A stretch of DNA of 10,808 bases, taken from contig DATCVI010000074.1 in the NCBI GenBank assembly GCA_036566925.1, positions 1 through 10,808 on the forward strand. Direction: 5' to 3'. This document shows, in pieces, positions 1 to 7,389 of the stretch. Under the pieces are notes generated by a model. The model was given only the letters and a program-made list of their open reading frames with translations. It ran no database searches and had not been told where the DNA came from. Position 1 is the stretch's first letter, and every line of letters begins with the position of its first letter. The translations under genes and the position numbers were made by a program. Source of the stretch: Stenotrophomonas_A sp036566925 (GTDB lineage Bacteria; Pseudomonadota; Gammaproteobacteria; Xanthomonadales; Xanthomonadaceae).

Positions 1-43
1 GCGACCTCTAGCCTCCGCGGATCGCTCCCTGCCAGGATCCGCC

Positions 44-2041
44 GTGAATCCACGCCTCGCCTTGCTCGCCGTTGCCACCGCTGGCGCGTTGACCCTGTCC
101 GCCTGCCATCGCGAACCGACCCCCGAGGCAGCCACGCAAGACACGCGCAAGCCGCCGACCGAGAGCGCGGATGCCTTCATCGCCCGGGTCAACGCCGAGT
201 ACAAAGCGGCCTATCCAGAGTTGTCCTCGGCGCAGTGGTTGTCGTCGACCTACATCAACGACGACACCCAGCGGGTCGCGGCCAAGGCCAACGAGCGGGC
301 GCTGACCCAGCTCAACACCTGGATCGCACAGGCGCGCCAATACGAAGGCCAGCCGATGTCGGCCGACACCGCGCGTTCGCTGCAACTGTTGCGATTGATG
401 AGCGCGATGCCGGCACCGCGCGACCCGGCGCGACTGGCAGAGCTGACCGCGCTGGCCGCCAAGATGGAAGGCGACTACGGCGCCGGCACCTATTGCCGTG
501 GCGAAGGCGATGCCAAGCAGTGCCGCCAGCTGGGCGAGCTGGAGCAGGTGCTGGCGCGCAGCCGCGACTACGACGAACAGCTCGACGCCTGGCAGGGCTG
601 GCATTCGATCGCCATGCCGATGCGCGCCGACTACCAGCGCTTCGTCGAACTCGCCAACGAAGGCGCGCGCGACAGTGGCTTTGCCGATGTCGGGCAGATG
701 TGGCGCAGCGGCTACGACATGCCGCCGCAACAGATCGCCGCCGAGACCGACCGTCTCTGGGACCAGGTCAAGCCGCTGTACGAACAGCTGCAGTGCTACG
801 CCCGCGGCAAGCTCGACACCCACTACGGCGCCGACAAGGGCGAACTACCCGGCGGCCTGCTGCCGGCGCACCTGATGGGCAACATGTGGCAGCAGGACTG
901 GAGCAACCTGTGGGACCTGCTGCAGCCCTACCCCGGCGCTGGCGATCTCGACATCACCGCCGCGCTGGAAAAGCAGTACCAGGGTGAACTGAGTGCCGCC
1001 TTGGCACGCAACCCCGCTAGCAGCGGCAGCAGCGCCGAGGCGCGCTTCAAGGCCGAGCGCGAGGCACAACTTCGCACCGCCAAGGCGATGACCGAGCGCG
1101 CGCAGGATTTCTATACCTCGCTGGGCATGCAGAAACTGCCGGACGGCTACTGGCAGCGTTCGCAGTTCATCAAGCCGCTGGACCGCGACGTGGTCTGCCA
1201 TGCCAGCGCCTGGGACCTCAACATGGGCGGCGATGCCGCGCAAAAGACCGGGCCGGACGTGCGCACCAAGATGTGCATCAAGCCGACCGAGGAAGACTTC
1301 ACCACCATCTACCACGAGCTCGGCCACATCTACTACGACCTGGCCTACAACCCGCTGCCGCCACTGTTCCAGGGCGGCGCCAACGATGGTTTCCACGAGG
1401 CCATCGGCGACACCGTGGTGCTGGCGATGACGCCGGACTACCTGCATTCGGTCGGCCTGGTCGGCGAGCAGCAGCACAGCCGCGAAGCGCTGATCAACGC
1501 GCAGATGCGCATGGCCCTGGCCAAGGTCGCGTTCCTGCCGTTCGGGCTGATGATCGACCGCTGGCGCTGGGGCGTGTTCGATGGCTCGATCACCCCGGAC
1601 CACTACAACCAGGCGTGGTGGCAGTTGAAGGCCAAGTACCAGGGCGTGGCGCCGGTGAGCGCGCGCGACGAGCAGTTCTTCGACCCGGGCGCCAAGTACC
1701 ACGTGCCGGGCAACACGCCGTACACGCGCTACTTCCTCTCGCACCTGCTGCAGTTCCAGTTCTACAAGGGCCTGTGCCAGGCCGCCGGTTATACCGGCCC
1801 GTTGTACGAATGCAGCTTCTACGGCAACAAGGAAGCCGGGCAGAAATTCCAGGCCATGCTCCAGCGCGGCGCCAGCCAGCCGTGGCAGGCCACGCTGAAG
1901 GAGCTCACCGGCAGCGACCGCCTCGACGCCGCGCCGATGCTCGAATACTTCGCACCGATGCAGGAATGGCTCAAGCAGCAGAACCAGGGCCGGATGTGCG
2001 GCTGGGAAGCACCTGCCCCGGCCAAGCCTGCGCAGCCTTGA
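44..2041 (+). CDS. M2 family metallopeptidase (ACE-like peptidyl-dipeptidase), predicted lipoprotein
   Basis: Zinc dipeptidyl carboxypeptidase of the M2 family, related to animal angiotensin-converting enzyme; it should remove dipeptides from the C-terminus of peptides in the cell envelope. Seen: a 665-residue product with a lipoprotein signal (hydrophobic residues 5-20, lipobox LSA then C21). The zinc motif HELGH is at 424-428 and the third ligand E452 lies in HEAIGD, 24 residues after the second His as in ACE. CHASAW is at 385-390. K551, H553, Y560, R562 and Y563 sit in the block equivalent to human testis ACE K511, H513, Y520, R522 and Y523. WRWGVFDG and QFQFYKGLCQAAG are also ACE-like. 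All catalytic residues are present, so it is probably active. The GTG start at 44 is chosen because AGGA lies at 34-37 and the signal peptide begins there. There is no Asp after C21, so outer-membrane sorting is likely (inference). It is a single-domain enzyme and appears monocistronic. The physiological substrate is unknown. Confidence 0.95.
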   Translation: MNPRLALLAVATAGALTLSACHREPTPEAATQDTRKPPTESADAFIARVNAEYKAAYPELSSAQWLSSTYINDDTQRVAAKANERALTQLNTWIAQARQYEGQPMSADTARSLQLLRLMSAMPAPRDPARLAELTALAAKMEGDYGAGTYCRGEGDAKQCRQLGELEQVLARSRDYDEQLDAWQGWHSIAMPMRADYQRFVELANEGARDSGFADVGQMWRSGYDMPPQQIAAETDRLWDQVKPLYEQLQCYARGKLDTHYGADKGELPGGLLPAHLMGNMWQQDWSNLWDLLQPYPGAGDLDITAALEKQYQGELSAALARNPASSGSSAEARFKAEREAQLRTAKAMTERAQDFYTSLGMQKLPDGYWQRSQFIKPLDRDVVCHASAWDLNMGGDAAQKTGPDVRTKMCIKPTEEDFTTIYHELGHIYYDLAYNPLPPLFQGGANDGFHEAIGDTVVLAMTPDYLHSVGLVGEQQHSREALINAQMRMALAKVAFLPFGLMIDRWRWGVFDGSITPDHYNQAWWQLKAKYQGVAPVSARDEQFFDPGAKYHVPGNTPYTRYFLSHLLQFQFYKGLCQAAGYTGPLYECSFYGNKEAGQKFQAMLQRGASQPWQATLKELTGSDRLDAAPMLEYFAPMQEWLKQQNQGRMCGWEAPAPAKPAQP

Positions 2042-2080
2042 TCGGCACCGTTAGCTACGCCGCGACCTGACACGCCACGG

Positions 2081-2122
2081 TCGCGGCTGAAGCCGCTCCT
2101 GTAGGAGGGGCTTCGGCCCCGA
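2081..2122. repeat. Imperfect palindrome, paired intergenic repeat units
   Basis: Two copies of a GTAGGAG-GGCTTC-type unit face each other around a TGTA centre at 2100-2103, making an imperfect 42-bp palindrome (three mismatched pairs per arm). It also breaks into smaller perfect hairpins: GCGGCT-GA-AGCCGC at 2083-2096, CTCC-TGTA-GGAG at 2096-2107 and GGGGC-TTCG-GCCCC at 2107-2120. Similar GTAG...GGCTTC units are at 9578-9600 and 10789-10808. The form resembles REP/BIME-like intergenic repeats common in Xanthomonadaceae. It lies between convergent genes and has no T-tract, so a role as 3'-end stabiliser or weak bidirectional terminator is only inference. Confidence 0.8.
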
Positions 2123-2156
2123 TGAGCGAAGCCGCAAATTTTCAGACTTCGATCGC

Positions 2157-2202
2157 AACAAAGGCCAGAGAACAACACTCGCTGGCTTCAGTTCTCCTGG
2201 CC
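2157..2202 (-). terminator. Probable intrinsic terminator of the MFS/hypothetical operon
   Basis: On the minus strand, GGCCAGGAGAAC (2202-2191) pairs with GTTCTCTGGCC (2173-2163) with a single bulged base. A run TTTGTT (2162-2157) follows. The 5' arm covers the last codons of the 134-residue protein and the loop contains its stop codon. The T-tract is interrupted and the loop is long (17 nt), so this is a moderate rather than strong terminator. Confidence 0.5.
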
Positions 2203-2592
2203 GCGCATACGCGCGGCCAGGCGCTCCTTGAACTGGACGAACTCCAGTCCCTCGGCCTTCGCCTCCGCGTGCGCCGCCTCTTTCAGCGCATCCGAATACG
2301 CCAAGCGCACTGGCCGGCCTTCGCGCTCGTGCAGTTCGCCGGCCAGCATGATCATCGCCAGCACGTGCGCGGCGCTGGCGCTTTCGCCGGCGATGCGCCC
2401 ATCCATCCCCAGCACCCATTCGCCGTCGCGGCGGACGATGCCGGCCAGCAGCTTGCGCTCGGGATCGCGCAGTTCCGCATGCGGCTCCACCGCTGCGGCC
2501 GGCGCTGCCGCTGCGGCGGCGGCGGCGCGGTTTTGCGCACGCTCGGCCTGGCGGCGGCGGGCATCACGGCGCAGTTTTGAATCGATCGACAT
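2188..2592 (-). CDS. Conserved-looking hypothetical protein, 134 aa
   Basis: I do not recognise this family. The 134-residue product is soluble, with no signal peptide or membrane segment. Residues 1-22 are strongly basic (KLRRDARRRQAERAQNR), followed by an Ala/Pro-rich linker at 23-35. A compact, probably folded part runs from about 36 to 134. It contains GEWVLGMDGRIAG, which looks like a small beta unit, and a helical, Glu/Ala-rich C-terminal half. The start ATG (2592-2590) is supported by GGAG at 2604-2601, eight bases upstream. That site lies inside the end of the MFS gene, whose stop is only three bases away, so translation is probably coupled. Non-random amino-acid order and the good ribosome site argue for a real gene. 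A (GCG)5 tract at 2513-2527 encodes part of the alanine run. The function is unknown; it need not be related to transport. Confidence 0.8.
   Translation of the reverse strand: MSIDSKLRRDARRRQAERAQNRAAAAAAAAPAAAVEPHAELRDPERKLLAGIVRRDGEWVLGMDGRIAGESASAAHVLAMIMLAGELHEREGRPVRLAYSDALKEAAHAEAKAEGLEFVQFKERLAARMRGQEN
2196..2221 (-). repeat. Perfect 11-bp stem inside the 3' end of a coding sequence
   Basis: Plus-strand bases 2196-2206 (CCTGGCCGCGC) and 2211-2221 (GCGCGGCCAGG) are perfect inverted repeats around ATAC. They lie in the codons for the last residues (about LAARMRGQ) of the 134-residue protein. Bases 2196-2202 are also used by the terminator-like stem at 2157-2202, so the two structures exclude each other. 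Confidence 0.75.
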
Positions 2593-2595
2593 GGT

Positions 2596-3855
2596 TCAAG
2601 CTCCGGGGGAAGGCGTGGGGGCCGCGGCCGCCGGCATCCGCGACAGGCGCCGGTAGCTGTTGCGTTCCCAACGCCACAATAGCCAGCCGACGAGGAAAAA
2701 TCCCGTCGCACCCAAGGCCAGGTGCAGCGGACTGTCGCTGAGCAACGGCGAAGCAACGCCGGCCACCACGGTGTTGATCATCAGCTGCACGAACATCTGC
2801 AGCGAGGAGGCCAGCCCGCGCTGCTGCGGCGCCAGGTCGATGACCGACAGCGCCAGGATCGGGAAGATCAGGCCCATGCCGGTGCCGGCCAGGAAAATCG
2901 GGATCAACGCCCACGGCACGCTGATCTGCGTCACCGCCAGGTTGTAGGCGAGATTGCTGACCGCCGACAGCAGGATCAGCCAATAGCCCAGCCGCACCTG
3001 CACCTTGGGCGTGGAGCGCCCGGCCATGCGCCCGGACAGGAACGCGCCCAGGGTCATGCCGCCGATGGTGGGAATGAACAGCCAGGCGAAGTCGCCCTCG
3101 CCCAGGCGCAGGTGCTGCATCACCATCACTGGCGCCGAGGCGATATAGAGGAACACCCCGCCGAAGGTGAAACCGCCGGCGCCGGACAGGCGCAGGAATC
3201 GCGGCGACAGGCCGATGCGGTGGTAGTCGCTGAGCAGGCGACCGGCATGCAACGGGGTGCGCGCCTCCGGCGGATGGGTCTCGGGCAGGCCTGCCAGGGT
3301 GGCCGCCAGCAACAGCACGGCAAAGCCGACCAGGAACCAGAAGATCAGCGGCCAGCCGGCGCCGGTGGCCAGCAACCAGCCGCCGATGATCGGCGCGATC
3401 GCCGGGGCGACGCCGAAGATCATCGACACCTGGCTCATCAGCCGCTGCGCATCGTGGCCATGGAACAGGTCGCGGATCACCGCGCGGCCGACGATCACGC
3501 CGACGCCGGCCGAGACGCCCTGCAACGCCCGGAACACCAGCAGCGTCGGCAGGTCGCGCGCCAGCGCGCAGCCGACCGAGGCGCCGATGAACAACACCAG
3601 CCCGCCCAGGATCACCCGGCGCCGGCCCCAGGCGTCGGACAGCGGGCCGTGGGCCAGGCTCATCAGGCCGTAGAACAGCAGGTAGATGCTCACCGTCTGC
3701 TGGATCGCCACCGGATCGGCGTGCAGGCGCTGGGCCAGCTGCGGGAACGCCGGGAAGATGGTGTCGATCGAGAACGGGCCGAACATCGCCAGCCCCGCCA
3801 GCAACAAGGCCATGCGGCGGGTAGAGGGCGCGGCGGGGGTGGCAGCGGGATTCAC
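2596..3855 (-). CDS. MFS transporter, Bcr/CflA (DHA1) family drug-exporter type
   Basis: Inner-membrane proton-driven exporter of the DHA1 group, family known for drug or small-molecule efflux (Bcr, CflA). Seen, numbering from the GTG start: FSIDTIFPAFP at 28-38 in TM1, matching the family's D..lPa.P signature; motif A GPLSDAWGRRRVIL at 70-83 between TM2 and TM3; motif B with R109, Q112 and G113 in TM4; and an antiporter-type motif C (FGVAPAIAPIIGG, 147-159) in TM5. Hydrophobic segments continue to a charged tail (WERNSYRRLSR), consistent with 12 helices. The product is 419 residues, the usual family size. The frame stays open to 4188, but that extension is Arg/Pro/Ala-rich, not membrane-like, and runs into the riboswitch. 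GTG at 3855 has AGGAA at 3865-3861 and fits the family N-terminus. M15 is an alternative start. It is first in an operon with the 134-residue protein. The substrate cannot be read from sequence. Confidence 0.93.
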   Translation of the reverse strand: MNPAATPAAPSTRRMALLLAGLAMFGPFSIDTIFPAFPQLAQRLHADPVAIQQTVSIYLLFYGLMSLAHGPLSDAWGRRRVILGGLVLFIGASVGCALARDLPTLLVFRALQGVSAGVGVIVGRAVIRDLFHGHDAQRLMSQVSMIFGVAPAIAPIIGGWLLATGAGWPLIFWFLVGFAVLLLAATLAGLPETHPPEARTPLHAGRLLSDYHRIGLSPRFLRLSGAGGFTFGGVFLYIASAPVMVMQHLRLGEGDFAWLFIPTIGGMTLGAFLSGRMAGRSTPKVQVRLGYWLILLSAVSNLAYNLAVTQISVPWALIPIFLAGTGMGLIFPILALSVIDLAPQQRGLASSLQMFVQLMINTVVAGVASPLLSDSPLHLALGATGFFLVGWLLWRWERNSYRRLSRMPAAAAPTPSPGA

Positions 3856-4040
3856 GCGGGTTCCTTGCAGTGCGGGCCAGCGCCGTCCGGGAGTGCGGAC
3901 GGCGGCTACGGCAACGCCGGCGGCGCCAGCCCGGCCGGGCCGGCGCGACGACGCATCCGGGAAGGTGCCCAGCTTACTAGAGGCCGCTGCGCGGGGCATC
4001 CGGCGCGCGCCGCGGCCATTCATCGACGCGCAGGCCGGAC
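3856..4040. other. Intergenic DNA, no gene seen
   Basis: This is the upstream region of the MFS gene, divergent from gcvP. Open frames cross it on both strands, but their composition (Arg/Ala/Gly/Pro-rich) is that of GC-rich noncoding DNA. The AT-richest spot is GCTTACTAG around 3972-3980. Read on the minus strand it could hold a poor -10 element (TAGTAA), but no matching -35 is visible. The promoter for the MFS operon is probably here, but I cannot place it. Confidence 0.5.
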
Positions 4041-4064
4041 CGGCGGATTTGCCCGGTACCCGCC

Positions 4065-4070
4065 TATAAT
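4065..4070 (+). promoter_or_regulatory. Consensus -10 box of the gcvP promoter
   Basis: TATAAT at 4065-4070 is a perfect sigma-70 -10 hexamer in GC-rich surroundings. Transcription would start near A4078, only a few bases before the riboswitch helix begins at about 4080. No good -35 is seen at normal spacing: 4042-4047 reads GGCGGA, and TTTGCC at 4048-4053 is too close. The promoter may therefore need an activator or upstream contacts. Confidence 0.7.
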
Positions 4071-4079
4071 GGCGGCCAA

Positions 4080-4281
4080 CACCGCAGGCGGTGGGAGAAG
4101 CGGGCTTGCCCGCTGCCGAAGGCGCAATCGCCCGAAATCGCTCAGGCTCCCATACCACCCCCTGCGCGGTGCGCGCGGCACGGCGCACCCCAACACTCTG
4201 GAGAGACCGGTTGAATCCGGCGCCGAAGGGGCACGAAAGCGGAGCGATCCGCCTTCCAAACTCTCAGGCAAAAGGACAGAG
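4080..4281 (+). ncRNA. Tandem glycine riboswitch in the gcvP leader
   Basis: Two glycine-aptamer copies lie in series. Aptamer 1 (about 4090-4159) has the GGTGGGAG / CTCCC-ATACCACC closing stem, the P3-type hairpin AGCGGGC-TT-GCCCGCT at 4099-4114, GCCGAAGGCGCAA at 4114-4126 and CTCAGGC at 4141-4147. Aptamer 2 (4196-4281) has the closing stem CTCTG / CAGAG, GGAGAGACC, CGCCGAAGG at 4221-4229 and the hallmark CTCTCAGGCAAAAGGACAG ending at 4279. The leader CACCGCAGG (4080-4088) can pair with linker bases 4161-4171 with a two-base bulge, matching the leader-linker (P0) helix known for this class. Known of the class: glycine binding controls glycine cleavage genes, normally turning them on. Aptamer 1 is short (about 70 nt against 86). 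The location directly before gcvP makes the assignment very secure. Confidence 0.96.
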
Positions 4282-4383
4282 GGGCGCGAGGAATTCTTCG
4301 TGGGCGTTCGTTTCCCGCCGTGGCGGGTGCGATGGCATTGCGAGGCGGACTTCGCCGCCCTCCTCTCCTGCCGGAACACCGCC
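4282..4383 (+). promoter_or_regulatory. Riboswitch expression platform and gcvP 5' UTR
   Basis: About 100 bases separate aptamer 2 from the gcvP ATG. They contain the hairpin CCCGCC-GT-GGCGGG (4314-4327) and a second GC-rich hairpin around 4342-4361 (GAGGCGG ... CCGCCCTC). Neither is followed by a T-run. CCTCTCC at 4362-4368 could pair back with GGAGAG (4200-4205) of aptamer 2, giving a possible alternative fold. The ribosome site before ATG 4384 is weak (CCGGAA at about 4371-4376). Translational control is inferred, but the switching mechanism is not established. Confidence 0.5.
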
Positions 4384-7251
4384 ATGTCCCAGAACACTTC
4401 CTCGCTGCGCGACCTTGAGCACCACGACGCTTTCATCGCGCGCCACATCGGCCCCAACGATGCCGAGATCGCGCAGATGCTGCGTGTGGTCGGCCACGAT
4501 TCACTCGAAGCGCTGACCGATGCCATCGTCCCGGCCAGCATCAAGTCGGCCACGCCGCTGGCCCTGCCCGAGGCGATCAGCGAAGTCGAGGCGCTGGCCA
4601 AGATCCGCGCCATCGCCGAGAAGAACCAGGTGTTCCGCAGCTTCATCGGCCAGGGCTACTACGGCACCCACACGCCGAACGTGATCCTGCGCAACATCCT
4701 CGAAAACCCGGCCTGGTACACCGCCTACACCCCGTACCAGGCGGAGATCTCGCAGGGCCGCATGGAAGCGCTGATCAACTTCCAGACCCTGTGCGCCGAC
4801 CTCACCGGCATGGAGATCGCCAACGCTTCGCTGCTGGACGAAGGCACCGCCGCGGCCGAGGCGATGACCCTGGCCAAGCGCTCGGCCAAGTCGAAGTCGA
4901 ACCGATTCTTCGTCTCGCGCGGCGTGCACCCGCAAACGCTGGAAGTGCTGCGCACGCGCGCCGAGCCGATGGGCATCGAGTTGCACATCGGCGACGACGC
5001 CGAGGCACTCGAGCTGGACAGCTTCGGCGTGTTGCTGCAGTACCCGGACACCTTCGGCCAGGTCCACGACTACAAGGCGCTGGCCGATGCGGTGCACGCA
5101 CGCGGCGGCCTCGTCGCCGTGGCCAGCGATCTGCTGGCTCTCACCCTGATCGCCGCGCCCGGCACCTGGGGCGCCGACATCGTGGTTGGCAACAGCCAGC
5201 GCTTCGGCGTGCCGTTCGGTTTCGGCGGCCCGCACGCCGCCTTCATGGCCTGCCGCGATGCCTTCAAGCGCTCGATGCCGGGCCGCCTGATCGGCGTGTC
5301 GATCGATGCCGAAGGCCGTCCGGCCTACCGTCTCGCATTGCAGACGCGCGAGCAGCACATCCGCCGCGAGAAGGCCACTTCCAATATCTGCACCGCGCAG
5401 GTGCTGCTGGCGGTGATGGCGAGCATGTACGCCGTCTACCACGGCCCCGATGGCCTGACCCGGATCGCGCGCCGCACCCATCGCCTGGCGGCCATCCTGG
5501 CGACCGCGCTGCGCCAGTCCGGCGTGAACGTCGGCCCGGACTTCTTCGACACCCTGCACGTGCGCGACATCGACGCCGCGGCGATCCACGCCAAGGCCGA
5601 GGCCGCGCGCATCAACCTGCGCCGGATCGACGCGCGCAGCGTCGGCATCAGCCTGGACGAGACCACCACCCGCGCCGATGTCGTTGCGCTGGCGGGCTTG
5701 TTCGGCGCGAAGATCGAGGACGTCGACGCCCTCGACGCCACCGCTGCTGACGCCCTGCCCACCGGCCTGCTGCGCACCACCGAATTCCTCACCCATCCGG
5801 TGTTCAACACCCACCACAGCGAGCACGAGTTGCTGCGCTACATGCGTTCGCTGGCCGACAAGGACCTGGCGATGGATCGCACGATGATCCCGCTGGGCAG
5901 CTGCACGATGAAGCTCAACGCCACCGCAGAAATGATCCCGGTGACCTGGCCGGCGTTCGGCAACCTGCACCCGCTGGCGCCGGCCAACCAGGCCTTGGGC
6001 TACAAGGAACTGATCGACGGCCTGGAAGCGATGCTGGTCGAATGCACCGGCTACGACGCGGTGAGCCTGCAACCGAATTCCGGCGCGCAGGGCGAATACG
6101 CCGGCCTGCTGGCGATCCGTGCCTATCACCGCGCGCGCGGCGAAGGCCATCGCGACATCTGCCTGATCCCCGACTCTGCCCACGGCACCAACCCGGCCTC
6201 GGCGCAGATGTGCGGCATGACCGTCGTGGTGACCAAGACCGATGCCAACGGCAACGTCGATGTCGAAGACATCCGCCGCAACGCCGAGAAGTACAGCCAG
6301 CGCCTGGCCGCGATCATGATGACCTACCCCTCCACGCATGGCGTGTTCGAGGAAGAGGTGGTCGAGATCTGCGAGATCATCCACCAGCACGGCGGCCAGG
6401 TGTATACCGACGGCGCCAACATGAACGCCCTGGTCGGCGTGGCCAAGCCAGGCAAGTGGGGCTCGGACGTTTCGCACCTCAACCTGCACAAGACCTTCTG
6501 CATTCCGCACGGCGGCGGCGGCCCGGGCGTGGGCCCGTGCGCGGTGAAGTCGCACCTGGCGCCATTCCTGCCGAACGTCCTGGGCGGCAGCGGCGATGTC
6601 GGCATGGTCTCGGCCGCCAGCTACGGCTCGGCCTCGATCCTGCCGATCAGCTGGATGTACGTGACCATGATGGGCGCGCACGGCCTGCGCCGCGCCACCC
6701 AGCTGGCGCTGCTCAATGCCAACTACATCGCCACCCGACTGGCGCCGCACTACGAGACGCTCTACACCGGGCGCAACGGCCTGGTCGCGCACGAATGCAT
6801 CCTCGACCTGCGTCCGCTCAAGGACAGCACCGGCATCAGCGCCGAAGACGTGGCCAAGCGCCTGATCGACTTCGGCTTCCATGCCCCGACCCTGAGCTTC
6901 CCGGTCGCCGGCACGCTGATGGTGGAGCCGACCGAGAGCGAATCGCTGCACGAACTGGACCGCTTCATCGATGCGATGATCCAGATCCGCGACGAAATCC
7001 GCGCGGTCGAAGAAGGCAAGCTCGACCGTGAGGACAATCCGCTGCGCAACGCGCCGCACACCGCCGCGGCAGTCAGCGCCAGCGAATGGACCCACGCCTA
7101 CCCGCGCGAACTGGCCGCCTTCCCGCTGCCTTCGTTGAAGCAGCAGAAGTACTGGCCGCCGGTGGCGCGCGTGGACAATGTCTACGGCGACAAGAATGTG
7201 ATGTGTGCGTGCATTCCGGTCGACGCCTACAAGGAAGACGTCGAAGCCTGA
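4384..7251 (+). CDS. gcvP: Glycine dehydrogenase (decarboxylating), P-protein of the glycine cleavage system
   Basis: Cytosolic PLP enzyme that decarboxylates glycine and passes the aminomethyl group to the lipoyl arm of the H-protein, the first step of the glycine cleavage system feeding one-carbon tetrahydrofolate. The 955-residue product is close to E. coli GcvP (957), so it is the fused one-chain form. Seen: the N-terminal start SSLRDLEHHDAFIARHIGP; the GQGYYGTHTPNVILRNILE and YTPYQAEISQGRMEALINF blocks of the N-terminal half; PLGSCTMKLN at 503-512 opening the C-terminal half; and the PLP-binding lysine K703 in LNLHKTFCIPHGGGGPG. The open frame runs far upstream, but ATG 4384 matches the family start and lies just after the riboswitch. 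Control is by the tandem glycine riboswitch, and an intrinsic terminator follows at 7308-7335. gcvT and gcvH are absent from the window, so gcvP is transcribed alone. All key residues are intact. Confidence 0.98.
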   Translation: MSQNTSSLRDLEHHDAFIARHIGPNDAEIAQMLRVVGHDSLEALTDAIVPASIKSATPLALPEAISEVEALAKIRAIAEKNQVFRSFIGQGYYGTHTPNVILRNILENPAWYTAYTPYQAEISQGRMEALINFQTLCADLTGMEIANASLLDEGTAAAEAMTLAKRSAKSKSNRFFVSRGVHPQTLEVLRTRAEPMGIELHIGDDAEALELDSFGVLLQYPDTFGQVHDYKALADAVHARGGLVAVASDLLALTLIAAPGTWGADIVVGNSQRFGVPFGFGGPHAAFMACRDAFKRSMPGRLIGVSIDAEGRPAYRLALQTREQHIRREKATSNICTAQVLLAVMASMYAVYHGPDGLTRIARRTHRLAAILATALRQSGVNVGPDFFDTLHVRDIDAAAIHAKAEAARINLRRIDARSVGISLDETTTRADVVALAGLFGAKIEDVDALDATAADALPTGLLRTTEFLTHPVFNTHHSEHELLRYMRSLADKDLAMDRTMIPLGSCTMKLNATAEMIPVTWPAFGNLHPLAPANQALGYKELIDGLEAMLVECTGYDAVSLQPNSGAQGEYAGLLAIRAYHRARGEGHRDICLIPDSAHGTNPASAQMCGMTVVVTKTDANGNVDVEDIRRNAEKYSQRLAAIMMTYPSTHGVFEEEVVEICEIIHQHGGQVYTDGANMNALVGVAKPGKWGSDVSHLNLHKTFCIPHGGGGPGVGPCAVKSHLAPFLPNVLGGSGDVGMVSAASYGSASILPISWMYVTMMGAHGLRRATQLALLNANYIATRLAPHYETLYTGRNGLVAHECILDLRPLKDSTGISAEDVAKRLIDFGFHAPTLSFPVAGTLMVEPTESESLHELDRFIDAMIQIRDEIRAVEEGKLDREDNPLRNAPHTAAAVSASEWTHAYPRELAAFPLPSLKQQKYWPPVARVDNVYGDKNVMCACIPVDAYKEDVEA

Positions 7252-7307
7252 GCCTCGCTTCCGGCGTTCTCCCTCGCGAGGGCGCCGCAAACCTTTGTTG
7301 CACTTTC

Positions 7308-7335
7308 AGGCCGCATGCGAATGCGGCCTTTTTTT
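7308..7335 (+). terminator. Strong rho-independent terminator after gcvP
   Basis: A perfect 9-bp stem, AGGCCGCAT (7308-7316) with ATGCGGCCT (7321-7329), is closed by a GCGA tetraloop. Seven T residues (7329-7335) follow. It ends the gcvP transcript and insulates the catalase gene. A separate perfect palindrome CCCTCGCGAGGG at 7271-7282 lies between it and the gcvP stop. Confidence 0.93.
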
Positions 7336-7379
7336 GTCCGCGTGAAGCCCGGGTGCAGGCCGCCCCTGATCGCTACACG

Positions 7380-7389
7380 GTTAGCTAAC
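7380..7389. promoter_or_regulatory. Perfect 10-bp palindrome upstream of the catalase gene
   Basis: GTTAGCTAAC is an exact palindrome, 55 bases before the catalase ATG, in the only AT-rich patch of this short (109-base) promoter region. It could be an operator half-site or part of the core promoter. I could not fit the OxyR pattern (ATAG-N7-CTAT repeats) or place a good -35/-10 pair, so the role is unassigned. Confidence 0.3.

Noticed and set aside
2047..2060. CGTTAGCTACG near the end of the M2 gene as a second copy of the catalase palindrome
   Set aside because: Only the GTTAGCTA core is shared, the palindrome is incomplete and the position is downstream of a gene; chance is likely.
3856..4188. 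N-terminal 111-residue extension of the MFS protein
   Set aside because: It is Arg/Pro/Ala-rich and not membrane-like, it would start inside the glycine riboswitch, and the GTG at 3855 has a ribosome site and fits family length.
2722..4383. Plus-strand open frame continuous with gcvP and extending 554 codons upstream
   Set aside because: It runs antisense through the MFS gene and through the riboswitch with Gln/Arg/Ala-rich, non-family sequence. GcvP homology begins at 4384.
4501..7290. 929-codon open frame on the minus strand opposite gcvP
   Set aside because: A typical GC-rich antisense shadow (Val/Gly/Arg/His/Gln-rich) with no recognisable domain, opposite a certain gene.
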